From G963422705 sp963422705 (GTDB lineage: Bacteria > Poribacteria > WGA-4E > WGA-3G), in assembly GCA_963422705.1 (NCBI GenBank), contig OY730443.1:434001-498000 (forward strand): a stretch of 64,000 nt of DNA, in the 5' to 3' direction. The first letter of the stretch is position 1. The number at the start of each line of letters is the position of its first letter. The position numbers and the translations under genes are program-made. This document shows, piece by piece, positions 24,883-32,528 of the stretch. The notes under the pieces were generated by a model that did not search any database, was not told where the DNA came from, and was given only the letters and a program-made list of their open reading frames with translations.

Positions 24883-25161
24883 ATGTTTGTTCCGGTGACG
24901 AGTCAAACAGGCGCCTTGTTGATGCCGACGCATGCGAACAAGGCGGGCATGCTGATTAAGAAAGGTTTCGCCACGCCCTATTGGTCAAATGGTATCTTTT
25001 GTATCAGGCTTAACTATGTGACAGAAGCCGAATACACGCAAGATATCGTCGTCGGTGTAGCCCCCGGTAGTAAGAAGGAAGGCTTTACCGTCACATCAGA
25101 ATCTCATACCTATTTGAATGTTCAGGCACAGGGGCGAAGCGTTCTGATTTTAGCGTGCTAA
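24883..25161 (+). pseudogene. iscB: IscB N-terminal fragment (RRXRR/PLMP domain), truncated
   Basis: IscB is the RNA-guided nuclease ancestor of Cas9, normally 400-500 residues with a PLMP domain, split RuvC, bridge helix and HNH. Only the first part is here: VPVTSQTGALLMPTHANKA is the PLMP segment, KKGFATPYWSNGIFCIRLN follows, then GVAPGSKKEGFTV is RuvC-I and SESHTYLNVQAQ continues it. The frame ends after a non-matching GRSVLILAC. Bridge helix, HNH and later RuvC parts are missing. In RuvC-I the catalytic aspartate of GxDPGSK is alanine. The frame is otherwise open with a ribosome binding site, so a 92-residue protein could still be made. It separates ccmF from ccmH. Confidence 0.8.
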
Positions 25162-25187
25162 CACGCCTCAACTTTTACTATAGGAGC

Positions 25188-25227
25188 GGGCATTCCGCCC
25201 CAACCTAAAGGATAGGGAGGAATGCCC
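25188..25227 (+). promoter_or_regulatory. Hairpin overlapping the ccmH ribosome binding site
   Basis: GGGCATTCC (25188-25196) is perfectly complementary to GGAATGCCC (25219-25227) across 22 bases; the 3' arm includes the end of the AGGGAGG sequence that precedes ccmH. Pairing would partly mask the site. Confidence 0.5.
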
Positions 25228-25235
25228 GAAGATTA

Positions 25236-25721
25236 ATGATAGCGCGACGCTCTTTTATACTCGTCGTATTACTTAGCATCGCTTACACCGCCAATACCTT
25301 ATCACAAGACGCCGAAAAACGGTTTGATGCCCAATTCGATGAATTGAAGGCAAGTGTTTACTGTTACTGCGGTTGTGTAAAAATGACAATCCAGATATGT
25401 GATTGTGGAACAGGGCAGGCAATTGAAAATCATTTTCACCAACGATTGAACGCCGGCGAAACCGTCGAACAGATTGTTACGGATTATCTGGAACAACACG
25501 GCCCCCAGTATTATGCGCTGATGCCGGCAGAAGGCATCAATCTGATTGCCTACACGATGCCAGCGGTTATTCTTGTACTAATCGGTGGTGTTGTCTTCGC
25601 CGTCCTACGAAAGGCCAGGAAACGTGAAAAGATAGCATATAGCACTCCAAATTCACACCCTTCGGATGAAGCCGTTAAACAGATTGAGACAGAATTAGAA
25701 AGATACAAACAGGAAAATTAG
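25236..25721 (+). CDS. ccmH: CcmH-like cytochrome c maturation thiol protein, cysteine-rich variant
   Basis: CcmH/CycL proteins reduce the CXXCH thiols of apocytochrome c in the periplasm. The 161-residue protein has a signal-type N-terminus (FILVVLLSIAYTANTLSQ), the three-helix domain (AIENHFHQRLNAGETVEQIV, DYLEQHGPQYYALMPAEGIN) and a C-terminal anchor (LIAYTMPAVILVLIGGVVFAV). Instead of the classical LRCxxC it has a cluster, YCYCGC and CDC (Cys43, 45, 47, 55, 57), as in the variant found with CxxxY-type CcmE. The ATG at 25236 lies 15 bases after AGGGAGG. It was presumably contiguous with ccmF before the IscB element arrived. Confidence 0.88.
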   Translation: MIARRSFILVVLLSIAYTANTLSQDAEKRFDAQFDELKASVYCYCGCVKMTIQICDCGTGQAIENHFHQRLNAGETVEQIVTDYLEQHGPQYYALMPAEGINLIAYTMPAVILVLIGGVVFAVLRKARKREKIAYSTPNSHPSDEAVKQIETELERYKQEN

Positions 25722-25817
25722 ATTTTTGTATCCATTTACAAAGACGGTTTTTTTCGTATGAAAGCATAGCTATCGAACACGTTAGAGATTATGCCGCAGG
25801 GAGGAGGATTTTATTCG

Positions 25818-26153
25818 ATGATGCTTATTCTTTTATGGATGATAATTCTTGGTGTCGCGTTACTCACCTATATTGCGTACCCGATTTTCGAAAATACGCC
25901 CACGGAACCTGTCGAAATCCACACGAGTGAAATTCGCAGGCAAATACTCTTTCAGGAACGCCAGCGCAGCTACGCCGCTTTGGTAGAACTTGATGAAGAC
26001 TATGAAACCGGAAAACTCTCAGAAGCGGATTACAATGAACTACGCACCGCGCTCTTGCAAGAGATAGCGCACGTTATCCAACAATTTGAAAATAGTACTA
26101 TGACAGATGTAGAAGCAGAAATTGAGGGATTTAAACAAGAAAAACGTTCGTAA
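25818..26153 (+). CDS. CcmI-like small membrane protein
   Basis: A 111-residue protein with one N-terminal membrane helix (LILLWMIILGVALLTYIAYPIF) and a cytoplasmic or periplasmic helical tail with LVELDEDYETGKLSEADYNE, the motif seen at the start of CcmI-type cytochrome c biogenesis proteins (a helix plus one small E/D-rich loop). It lacks the TPR part of full CcmI. The start is ATG 25818: GGGAGGAGG lies ten bases upstream, inside the longer frame that begins at 25791. It follows ccmH by 96 bases. Confidence 0.75.
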   Translation: MMLILLWMIILGVALLTYIAYPIFENTPTEPVEIHTSEIRRQILFQERQRSYAALVELDEDYETGKLSEADYNELRTALLQEIAHVIQQFENSTMTDVEAEIEGFKQEKRS

Positions 26154-26188
26154 ACCGCGTAACCGTCCATGGGAAGTCTTGAATAACA

Positions 26189-27472
26189 ATGAACATGTTT
26201 ACTGATGAAACAAAAAAACGCAATTTTTTACCCAAACGACGTTTCTGGGGAATGATACTCGCGATTTTGCTTTGCTTCAAAGGCACCCTCGCCGTAAAAG
26301 CAGAAACCGGTTCGATTCACGGCACACTAACCGATAAAAGAGGAGATAAACCGCTTGCAGGACATCCGATAACCCTACGCATTCATAAAACGGATGGTGT
26401 TGAATCACAAGAAACAACAACCGATGAAAGCGGGAACTACCGATTTGATAACCTATCCATGGACGCGACAGTTCATTATACCGTCGTGGCGAACTACGAA
26501 GGCACCGAATATACTGAAAAGGACCTGGTTCTCTCGTCCTGGGCCCCAAATCTCTCTCTCAACATTGATATTGGCGCCGTGACAGATGATAGGACAAAAG
26601 TTCGGATTAAGGTGCATAGTCTTGTGATTGGGCCACCGCCTCAAGGACACGCGGACGATGGGGCTGTTTCCGTGATGGAAGCATTGGAAATTGAGAATAC
26701 CAGCGACTTATCGTTTCAAACCGCGCACGATAATCAATCTGTTGGGCTACATATTGGGCTTCCTAATCAACCTGAAGACTTTCAAGGGCACACAGCGCAT
26801 GAACTTTCATTAAATTCCACTACAAAGCAGGTTATGCTTGGCGAACTGTTGCCCCCCGGCATGACGAAGTTTGGCTATTCCTACGTTTTGCACGTTGATG
26901 AATCCGGACTTGATTTATCTCGTCACTTCCATTTTGACACAGAGCTAGTCTATATTTTTATTCCGGAAGGGCTTAATTTAAGTCCAAACGCAAAACTATT
27001 TAGCCTTCAACGGCGCGAAGCCGTTCACAATGTGATTTACAATATTTATAAGACTGAGCCAGGAGACGGTTTTGTGGCAGGAAAGCGAGGAGACTTAAAA
27101 TTAAAAATGGGCCCTGTCGGCGCTAGTTCAAATCAAGGCACCAATTTAGCCCAAATGGTACTGATTGTGGTTGCAACTGCGCTCAGCAGCGGTTTTTTCG
27201 TCACTGCGATTTTCAAAATACGCGAGGCCAAGCGTACTACAGATGAGACAAAAACGCCAGTTTTAAAGTCTAATGCAGGTTGGCTCCGAAAACTCAGTGA
27301 TGTCGACTTGGAACACATCCGAATTGCGAGGCTTGAGTGTATCTCATTCCTTGATGAGATGCACGAGAAACAGCAGGTTTCCGAACGTGTCTACCGACGA
27401 CTACATCGAGAGCAGACGGAACATCTCGCCGAAATCCTTGAGCAATGCCAAGACAGAGGTTTCGATAATTAA
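26189..27472 (+). CDS. Membrane-anchored protein with carboxypeptidase regulatory-like domain
   Basis: A 427-residue protein: signal peptide (FWGMILAILLCFKGTLAVKA), then a beta-sandwich of the carboxypeptidase regulatory-like/CNA-B type (GSIHGTLTDKRGDKPLAGHP; TTDESGNYRFDNLS), a long extracytoplasmic part, a membrane helix (LAQMVLIVVATALSSGFFVTAI) and a charged C-terminal tail with a CcmI-like helical end (LARLE-like RIARLECISFLDEMHEKQQ). Its position after ccmH and the CcmI-like gene suggests a role in cytochrome assembly or haem delivery, but I know of no characterised relative. A following HEAT-repeat gene starts 10 bases after its stop. Confidence 0.75.
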   Translation: MNMFTDETKKRNFLPKRRFWGMILAILLCFKGTLAVKAETGSIHGTLTDKRGDKPLAGHPITLRIHKTDGVESQETTTDESGNYRFDNLSMDATVHYTVVANYEGTEYTEKDLVLSSWAPNLSLNIDIGAVTDDRTKVRIKVHSLVIGPPPQGHADDGAVSVMEALEIENTSDLSFQTAHDNQSVGLHIGLPNQPEDFQGHTAHELSLNSTTKQVMLGELLPPGMTKFGYSYVLHVDESGLDLSRHFHFDTELVYIFIPEGLNLSPNAKLFSLQRREAVHNVIYNIYKTEPGDGFVAGKRGDLKLKMGPVGASSNQGTNLAQMVLIVVATALSSGFFVTAIFKIREAKRTTDETKTPVLKSNAGWLRKLSDVDLEHIRIARLECISFLDEMHEKQQVSERVYRRLHREQTEHLAEILEQCQDRGFDN

Positions 27473-27482
27473 CATTAAAAAT

Positions 27483-28094
27483 ATGGCAAATCAAAATACC
27501 ACAGTTACTGACTTAATCGAGCAACTATCCGATATGGACGATGACGTTCGCGATACTGCCAAAGCGGAGCTAACCGCTATCGGAGCGCCCGCAATTCCAG
27601 AACTTATCGATGCCCTGGCAGATAATTTATGGGATATCGTTGACCAGGCAGCTGATGTGTTAGCAAACATCGGTGAGCCCGCAATCCCCCCTCTCATAGA
27701 AGCATTAGAAACCGCGGGAAGACACCACGCACTCTCCATCAGTGCAGCGTTGTCCCGAATGGGCGCAGCTGCCATTCCGGCATTAACAGAAGCCCTCACC
27801 GATATCGATGAGGAAATTCGCGAATATGCGATTCGCGCATTCAGCGACATGGGAGCCCCGGCAATCAACGCGTTGCCTGTGCTGATACAAACCCTCCGTG
27901 ACGCTTCCGAAGAAGTGCGAACCTATGCGGCTTATGCGCTCGCGAATCTTGGTGCGATGGCGGCGCCTGCAGTGCCCGCCCTTGTCGAGACATTCTCCGA
28001 TGCGTCAGAACGGGTTCAACATCATGTGATTTTCGCTTTAGAAAAGATTAGTACCCCTGAGGCGAAGCATGCGCTCAAGACTTTGCTAACTTAA
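27483..28094 (+). CDS. HEAT-repeat protein
   Basis: A 203-residue cytoplasmic protein made almost entirely of HEAT/PBS-lyase repeats of about 31-37 residues: each has a pattern like AIGAPAIPELIDALADN, NIGEPAIPPLIEALETA, RMGAAAIPALTEALTDI, DMGAPAINALPVLIQTL, NLGAMAAPAVPALVETF. Such proteins act as protein-binding scaffolds; no catalytic residue is visible. I take ATG 27483, ten bases after the preceding stop, rather than the longer frame from 27273 that overlaps the neighbour. It closes the ccm-linked cluster. Confidence 0.85.
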   Translation: MANQNTTVTDLIEQLSDMDDDVRDTAKAELTAIGAPAIPELIDALADNLWDIVDQAADVLANIGEPAIPPLIEALETAGRHHALSISAALSRMGAAAIPALTEALTDIDEEIREYAIRAFSDMGAPAINALPVLIQTLRDASEEVRTYAAYALANLGAMAAPAVPALVETFSDASERVQHHVIFALEKISTPEAKHALKTLLT

Positions 28095-28167
28095 CGACGG
28101 TAGTATTGTAGCTGAGCTCCCTTTCTGTCAGCATCAGATGTGTCGCGCGATGAGTCTTTAAAAAAGC

Positions 28168-28456
28168 CAACGCCCGTATTGATATCGCCGAACTCCAACG
28201 CGTCTACAACTTCAAAACGCCTGTGGATGAACGTTAGAAAATCATCGCTTTACTCGAAAACCAAGTCAGCAATCTCCAAAGCAATTGGAACTTTCTGATC
28301 AGCGGGAGAACGGGCTCATTGACGAGAAATCCAAACTCCTTAATCATCTCACCGCCGGGAAAGCAGAAAAACGCCTATTTTGCCACCGGTAGACGAAAAG
28401 ACAGGGAAATCTATAAATCTACAAACTGGCTGCTCCGGCTCGTCGGCGCGAGATAA
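28168..28456 (+). pseudogene. Decayed coiled-coil protein gene
   Basis: Readable pieces in successive frames: DIAELQRVYNFKTPVDER, a TAG, then KIIALLENQVSNLQ, a frameshift, QLELSDQRENGLIDEKSKLL, another frameshift, LPPVDEKTGKS, and an ending WLLRLVGAR-stop at 28454-28456. Together they give one short protein with an N-terminal DNA-binding-like start and a coiled coil, of unknown function. At least one stop and two or three frameshifts disable it. Confidence 0.6.
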
Positions 28457-28475
28457 TTTCCCACTATATTTTTTC

Positions 28476-28504
28476 TTGACAAGAAATGCGAAGAAGTGTA
28501 TAAT
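28476..28504 (+). promoter_or_regulatory. Perfect consensus promoter upstream of the small HTH gene
   Basis: TTGACA (28476-28481), 17-base spacer, TATAAT (28499-28504). Both boxes are perfect. Confidence 0.8.
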
Positions 28505-28536
28505 TCCTTCTATTGAAAGTAAAATGTATTTTTTTC

Positions 28537-28565
28537 TTTACGAAAAAGTGCTTTTTTGCTATAAT
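28537..28565 (+). promoter_or_regulatory. Second promoter upstream of the small HTH gene
   Basis: TTTACG (28537-28542), 17-base spacer, perfect TATAAT (28560-28565), 61 bases downstream of the first. Transcription would begin some 18 bases before the ATG at 28590. Confidence 0.65.
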
Positions 28566-28589
28566 TCTGCTTGGAAAGGAAAAATCACC

Positions 28590-28805
28590 ATGCGCACTAT
28601 CAATGCGAACGCTTTTTATGATGCCTGTTTGCTTGCGTTTCAAGGGGTTCGGTATAAAGATATCGGGGAACGTCTCGGTGTCACCCGCGTGACAGTTTCG
28701 AACTGGGCACAACGCCCGGAATGGAAAGAACTCCAAAAAGAATTCCACGCTAAGAAACGACAGCAGGTGCTGGATGCCGTCCTCGGTAAAGAGACATCTA
28801 AATAA
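28590..28805 (+). CDS. Small helix-turn-helix protein
   Basis: A 71-residue protein. YKDIGERLGVTRVTVSNWAQ (about residues 24-43) is a clear helix-turn-helix, followed by a basic helical tail (WKELQKEFHAKKRQQVLD). It resembles the DNA-binding start of phage terminase small subunits or transposases but is complete here, with GGAAAGGA before the ATG, two strong promoters and a terminator. It could be a small autonomous regulator or a relic of a mobile element; the decayed gene just before it favours the second. No target is visible. Confidence 0.75.
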   Translation: MRTINANAFYDACLLAFQGVRYKDIGERLGVTRVTVSNWAQRPEWKELQKEFHAKKRQQVLDAVLGKETSK

Positions 28806-28807
28806 AA

Positions 28808-28829
28808 AAGGGGGATTGCTCCCCCTTGT
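28808..28829 (+). terminator. Rho-independent terminator of the HTH gene
   Basis: AAGGGGGA (28808-28815), loop TTGC, TCCCCCTT (28820-28827), directly after the stop codon. The trailing T content is modest (TTGTATGTTT) but the stem is perfect. Confidence 0.8.
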
Positions 28830-29044
28830 ATGTTTCTGATGTGCGCTGAGAATATTTTTCTTTTTTATTGTGGAGAAAAAATACACAAGGAACTCGCGAG
28901 ACATTTGGGTCCGAATCGCTATAGTTGTGAACAGATGCCGCCGAGGGTTAGGCTTTCACCTCCCACCCAATATCTTGATAGATAAATCTGACGTTTTTTA
29001 TAACAACTAAGGGGATGCCCTTTCTACCTGAGGTATTCACACGT

Positions 29045-29272
29045 ATGAAAAGAAGCATAAGGATTTTTACAGCATTGGGAGTCCTTGTAATTCTGACGTT
29101 TGTGGGCTTTTTTTCACCACAACAAATGCTGCAAACCCAGAAGTTACAAGGAGATTTTTGTTATGAGCATTCTCTTTGTGACGCACCTACCTGTCTGAAA
29201 TCCGCGTTCCGTTCATCTGAACGTATAACACATCCAATTCCGTTTATGTCGGTGAACTGTTTTGAGTGTTAG
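29045..29272 (+). CDS. Small possibly exported protein
   Basis: A 75-codon frame beginning MKRSIRIFTALGVLVILTF, a convincing signal-peptide start, with TGAGG ten bases before the ATG. The remainder has five cysteines (DFCYEHSLCDAPTCLKSAF and a C-terminal CFEC), which could form disulfides outside the cell. No family recognised; it may be spurious. Confidence 0.4.
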   Translation: MKRSIRIFTALGVLVILTFVGFFSPQQMLQTQKLQGDFCYEHSLCDAPTCLKSAFRSSERITHPIPFMSVNCFEC

Positions 29273-29382
29273 GGTTCGGTGGCACTTTGGAGGGGTTCAC
29301 CGTTTCTTTATTTTTTTCGCGCATCGACTCGTTTGATGTATCCAAGGACGCATTGTTTGGTTGCTCTGAACCGTCTATCCCC

Positions 29383-29430
29383 TTGGCGGGAACAGTCGAT
29401 TCTACTTTGGCGGGAACAGTCGACTTCTAT
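29383..29430 (+). repeat. Two tandem copies of a 24-base repeat
   Basis: TTGGCGGGAACAGTCGA at 29383-29399 recurs at 29407-29423 with a 24-base period; the full units differ only at their 3' ends (TTCTACT against CTTCTAT). Confidence 0.7.
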
Positions 29431-29518
29431 AAGAAACACAAGAATATGTTGAGAAAAAATGAACTCAATCGTTCCCTTGCTGCGAAACCGTAGATTTTTG
29501 GATTACCGCCAAAAAAAT

Positions 29519-29547
29519 TTGAAAATGGACCTAAAATGTGGTATAAT
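29519..29547 (+). promoter_or_regulatory. Promoter for korA-korB
   Basis: TTGAAA (29519-29524), 17-base spacer, perfect TATAAT (29542-29547). The korA ATG is 178 bases downstream, leaving a long leader. Confidence 0.65.
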
Positions 29548-29643
29548 TAATGAAAGTTGAATTATTGCAGGTGGTACACCTATGAAGGAATCGGGAATTT
29601 AACAAACAACGTAATTTGCTTATTTGTTCCCGGTAGAAGCATG

Positions 29644-29705
29644 CATGCGCAGCTGGGACCTGTGCATGTCAGAAACGGTACGCGCGATTTCTTAAACGCG
29701 CGCGT
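29644..29705 (+). promoter_or_regulatory. Two hairpins in the korA leader
   Basis: CATGCGCAG (29644-29652) pairs with CTGTGCATG (29660-29668) through one wobble over a 7-base loop; ACGCGCG (29680-29686) pairs with CGCGCGT (29699-29705) over 12 bases. The second lies just before the AAAAGGAG ribosome binding site. Confidence 0.45.
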
Positions 29706-29725
29706 TAAAATCAAAAGGAGCCAAG

Positions 29726-31507
29726 ATGGCAAAGTACGATTTTGTAATTGCTGTAGGAGGGGCGCCTGGGCAAGGCATAGAATCCCTTGGGCAGAGCCTT
29801 GGGAGCATCTGTGCCAAACATGGACTTTACGTTTTTACTTATAGCGCCTACCAATCCCTCATCCGGGGTGGGCATACTTTCCTCACCGTCCGGATCAGTT
29901 CCGAGCCGGTTGCTAACCACGGCGATAAGCTCGATTTGATTATCGCACTCGATCGGAACAGCTTAGAGAAACACCTCCCCCATGTCACCCCCGGTGGCGC
30001 AATTATTTACAACAGCGACGACGTTAGAGCGGAGCCAGAACGCGCCGACATCCAGTTGTGTCCCATTTCCTACAAAGAATTGTCTAATAACACCGACAGG
30101 AAAAAACTGATGCTTAACATCTGTGCCCTCGGTGTGGCTTTGAGAATGGTGGATGCGGATTTAAAGATGCTTGAAGACATCATTAGCCGTAGATTCCTCC
30201 GTAAGGGGCAAGAATTAGTTGACGCGAATATTGGGGTTGCCCGCGCAGGATATGATTATGCAGGAGAACACTTTACCCCCTTTGAACAGAAGTTTGAAAA
30301 ACAGGAGCCCGCGCTTGCCTTCGTTGATGGGAACTCAGCAATGGCAATGGGAGGTGCAGCCGCCGGTGTTAAATTTTACTGTGCCTACCCCATGAGCCCC
30401 TCCACGGGCGTACTGCACTGGATGGCAAACCACGCCCGGGATTTGAGCATCATGGTGCGCCAATGCGAAGACGAGATTAGCGTCATCAACATGGTAATTG
30501 GCGCAGCACATGCGGGGTGTCGCGCTATGTGTGCGACATCTGGTGGCGGCTTCGCCCTCATGACAGAAGCCATCGGCAGTGCCGGCATGATGGAAATCCC
30601 CATGGTTGTCATTAACGTGCAGCGCGGTGGCCCCTCTACGGGTTTGCCGACGAAAACCGAGCAGGGCGATTTATGGCAGATTCTCGGTGCCAGCCAAGGC
30701 GATTTCCCTAAAATTGTCGTCGCGCCGACTAGCATCATCGACGGGTTTGATACAATTCCTGAACTCTTTAACTTAGTCGATAAATTCCAGTGTCCCGGCA
30801 TGGTGCTCTCAGACTTGATGCTCTCGATGGGCTTTACGACATTCAATCCAGATACCATCGATTGGCAGCCAGAAATCAACCGTGGCGAATTGATAACAGA
30901 TTGTGCTCAAACGGATAGCGAATACCTCCGGTATCAAATTACTGACAGCGGCATCTCACCACGCGCAATCCCCGGTACGCCGGAGCACGTCCACGTTGTC
31001 GCAACCGATGACCATGATGAAGATGGGGGTTTAATTAGCGATGAATTTACCAATCCACACAAGAGACGTGACATTATGGAGAAACGGCAACGTAAAATGG
31101 ATGGCATTGTCGAACTTCTCCCACCACCTACCTTGGAAGGCCCCGAGGACGCAGAAATCACGTTAATCGGATGGGGTTCGACGCACGGTGTGATTAGCGA
31201 AGCCGCAGAGCTACTCAATGCACACGGCACGCTGACTAACCACATCCACTTCAAATGGCTCTACCCAATGGACGAAGATGCCGTCACTCGCGTCCTTGAA
31301 AAAGCAGTACACGCCATCATTGTGGAGTGTAATTATACGGGGCAATTCGCGCGTTTCTTGCGCGGTGAAACAGGCTTTAAAGCCGCAGGACAAATCCGGA
31401 AATACGATGGCGAACCGTTTATGCCACATCATATCGTTGAAGGTGCTAAAGAAATCTTAAATGGGAAGACAGAACTTTACGTCCCCTATCAAGAAATTGT
31501 GGTTTAA
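29726..31507 (+). CDS. korA: 2-oxoacid:ferredoxin oxidoreductase, fused gamma-alpha subunit
   Basis: Catalyses ferredoxin-linked oxidative decarboxylation of a 2-oxoacid (2-oxoglutarate most likely) to the acyl-CoA. The 593-residue chain joins the gamma domain (residues 1 to about 190, starting YDFVIAVGGAPGQGIESLGQ) to the alpha domain (FVDGNSAMAMGGAAAGVKFY; YPMSPSTGVLHW; VNVQRGGPSTGLPTKTEQGD; GWGSTHGVISEAAELL; VECNYTGQFARFLR). This fusion is the KorA layout. The ATG at 29726 follows AAAAGGAGCC. The beta subunit gene starts 18 bases after its stop; no separate ferredoxin (delta) gene is adjacent. Confidence 0.93.
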   Translation: MAKYDFVIAVGGAPGQGIESLGQSLGSICAKHGLYVFTYSAYQSLIRGGHTFLTVRISSEPVANHGDKLDLIIALDRNSLEKHLPHVTPGGAIIYNSDDVRAEPERADIQLCPISYKELSNNTDRKKLMLNICALGVALRMVDADLKMLEDIISRRFLRKGQELVDANIGVARAGYDYAGEHFTPFEQKFEKQEPALAFVDGNSAMAMGGAAAGVKFYCAYPMSPSTGVLHWMANHARDLSIMVRQCEDEISVINMVIGAAHAGCRAMCATSGGGFALMTEAIGSAGMMEIPMVVINVQRGGPSTGLPTKTEQGDLWQILGASQGDFPKIVVAPTSIIDGFDTIPELFNLVDKFQCPGMVLSDLMLSMGFTTFNPDTIDWQPEINRGELITDCAQTDSEYLRYQITDSGISPRAIPGTPEHVHVVATDDHDEDGGLISDEFTNPHKRRDIMEKRQRKMDGIVELLPPPTLEGPEDAEITLIGWGSTHGVISEAAELLNAHGTLTNHIHFKWLYPMDEDAVTRVLEKAVHAIIVECNYTGQFARFLRGETGFKAAGQIRKYDGEPFMPHHIVEGAKEILNGKTELYVPYQEIVV

Positions 31508-31525
31508 CTAGGGAGGATGATTCAA

Positions 31526-32416
31526 ATGGCAAGGAAAGAAAGAAGTGTGATAGGTGCGCCGACAGCAAGGGATTTTAAGAGTGATGTTAACCCAGATTGG
31601 TGTGTCGGTTGCGGGGACTACGGGGTTCTCAATGCCCTACAAACTGCTTACGCGAAACTTGGACGTGGCACTCATGAACATCTTACCGTGAGTGGAATCG
31701 GGTGTTCCTCTAACTTGCCCGGTTATGTCCGGACTTACGGGATGCACACCCTACACGGCAGAGCCCTGGCAGTCGCTACTGGTGCTAAACTCGCCAATCA
31801 CGAAATGAACGTCGTTGTGACTGGCGGCGATGGCGATGGTTACGGCATCGGTGGAAACCATTTTGTTCATACGATGCGCAAAAATGTGAATCTCCTCTAT
31901 ATCGTGATGAACAACCAGATTTATGGGTTGACCATCGGACAGACATCCCCAACCAGTATGATGGGGATGAAAACTAAGAGTACCCCTTTCGGCAATATAG
32001 AGGCACCGCTGAATCCTATGGCGATGGCGATTGTCACCGGCGCAACGTATGTCGCTAGAGGATTTAGTGGAAAACCGAAAGATTTGGCGGAATTGATGTA
32101 CAATGGGATGATTCACAAAGGGTTTGCCCTTGTTGACGTTTTCAGTCCGTGTATTACATTCAATAGGGACAACACAAGCAATTTCTTCAAAGCACGTGTG
32201 AAGGAACTTGAAGAGCACGATGCGTCTGATAAAGCAGCGGCGCTGACGCACGCAGTCAAATGGGGGGATGAGATTCCTATCGGACTGTTTTATCAAGATA
32301 CTAGCAGCCGCTCCTTAGATGAGATGGAACCCGTTTTGCAAAATGGGCCGATGGCACATCAGCCCCTCGGTATCACCAAAGAACAAGGTGATGCAATCAT
32401 TCGGGAAATGATGTAG
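31526..32416 (+). CDS. korB: 2-oxoacid:ferredoxin oxidoreductase beta subunit
   Basis: Thiamine-diphosphate-binding beta subunit that pairs with the gamma-alpha chain encoded just before. WCVGCGDYGVLNAL holds cluster-ligand cysteines, SGIGCSSNLPGYV follows, and the TPP/Mg motif is GDGDGYGIGGNHF with NNQIYGLTIGQTSPTS. The start is ATG 31526, nine bases after AGGGAGG; the frame from 31517 would begin inside this site. Length of 296 residues is normal. It lacks an N-terminal ferredoxin extension. Confidence 0.95.
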   Translation: MARKERSVIGAPTARDFKSDVNPDWCVGCGDYGVLNALQTAYAKLGRGTHEHLTVSGIGCSSNLPGYVRTYGMHTLHGRALAVATGAKLANHEMNVVVTGGDGDGYGIGGNHFVHTMRKNVNLLYIVMNNQIYGLTIGQTSPTSMMGMKTKSTPFGNIEAPLNPMAMAIVTGATYVARGFSGKPKDLAELMYNGMIHKGFALVDVFSPCITFNRDNTSNFFKARVKELEEHDASDKAAALTHAVKWGDEIPIGLFYQDTSSRSLDEMEPVLQNGPMAHQPLGITKEQGDAIIREMM

Positions 32417-32528
32417 CAGAATATCCCATCGCTTCACTGTGATAACGGAATTTTTGCCTTTATCTATAAGATGGGGAATGTTCATATCTTTCTCCCCTAT
32501 AGGTACCAAATATCGTCACGAGTTTCTC

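Larger units (their letters stand above)
29273..29725 (+). other. Long leader region before korA
   Basis: About 450 bases without a convincing gene. It holds the 24-base tandem repeat (29383-29430), the korA promoter (29519-29547) and two leader hairpins. A 75-codon frame at 29266-29493 spans the repeat and shows no family. Confidence 0.5.

Noticed and set aside
27483..28094. Possible DNA repeat array
   Set aside because: The periodicity is at protein level (HEAT repeats); the DNA units are not closely similar.
29266..29493. Rightward 75-codon frame containing the 24-base repeat
   Set aside because: No family, no ribosome binding site, and its repeated residues come directly from the DNA repeat.
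29676..29708. Possible Z-DNA or origin-like element in the ACGCGCG stretch
   Set aside because: The CG run is short and is better described as hairpin arms; no DnaA boxes or AT-rich unwinding element accompany it.
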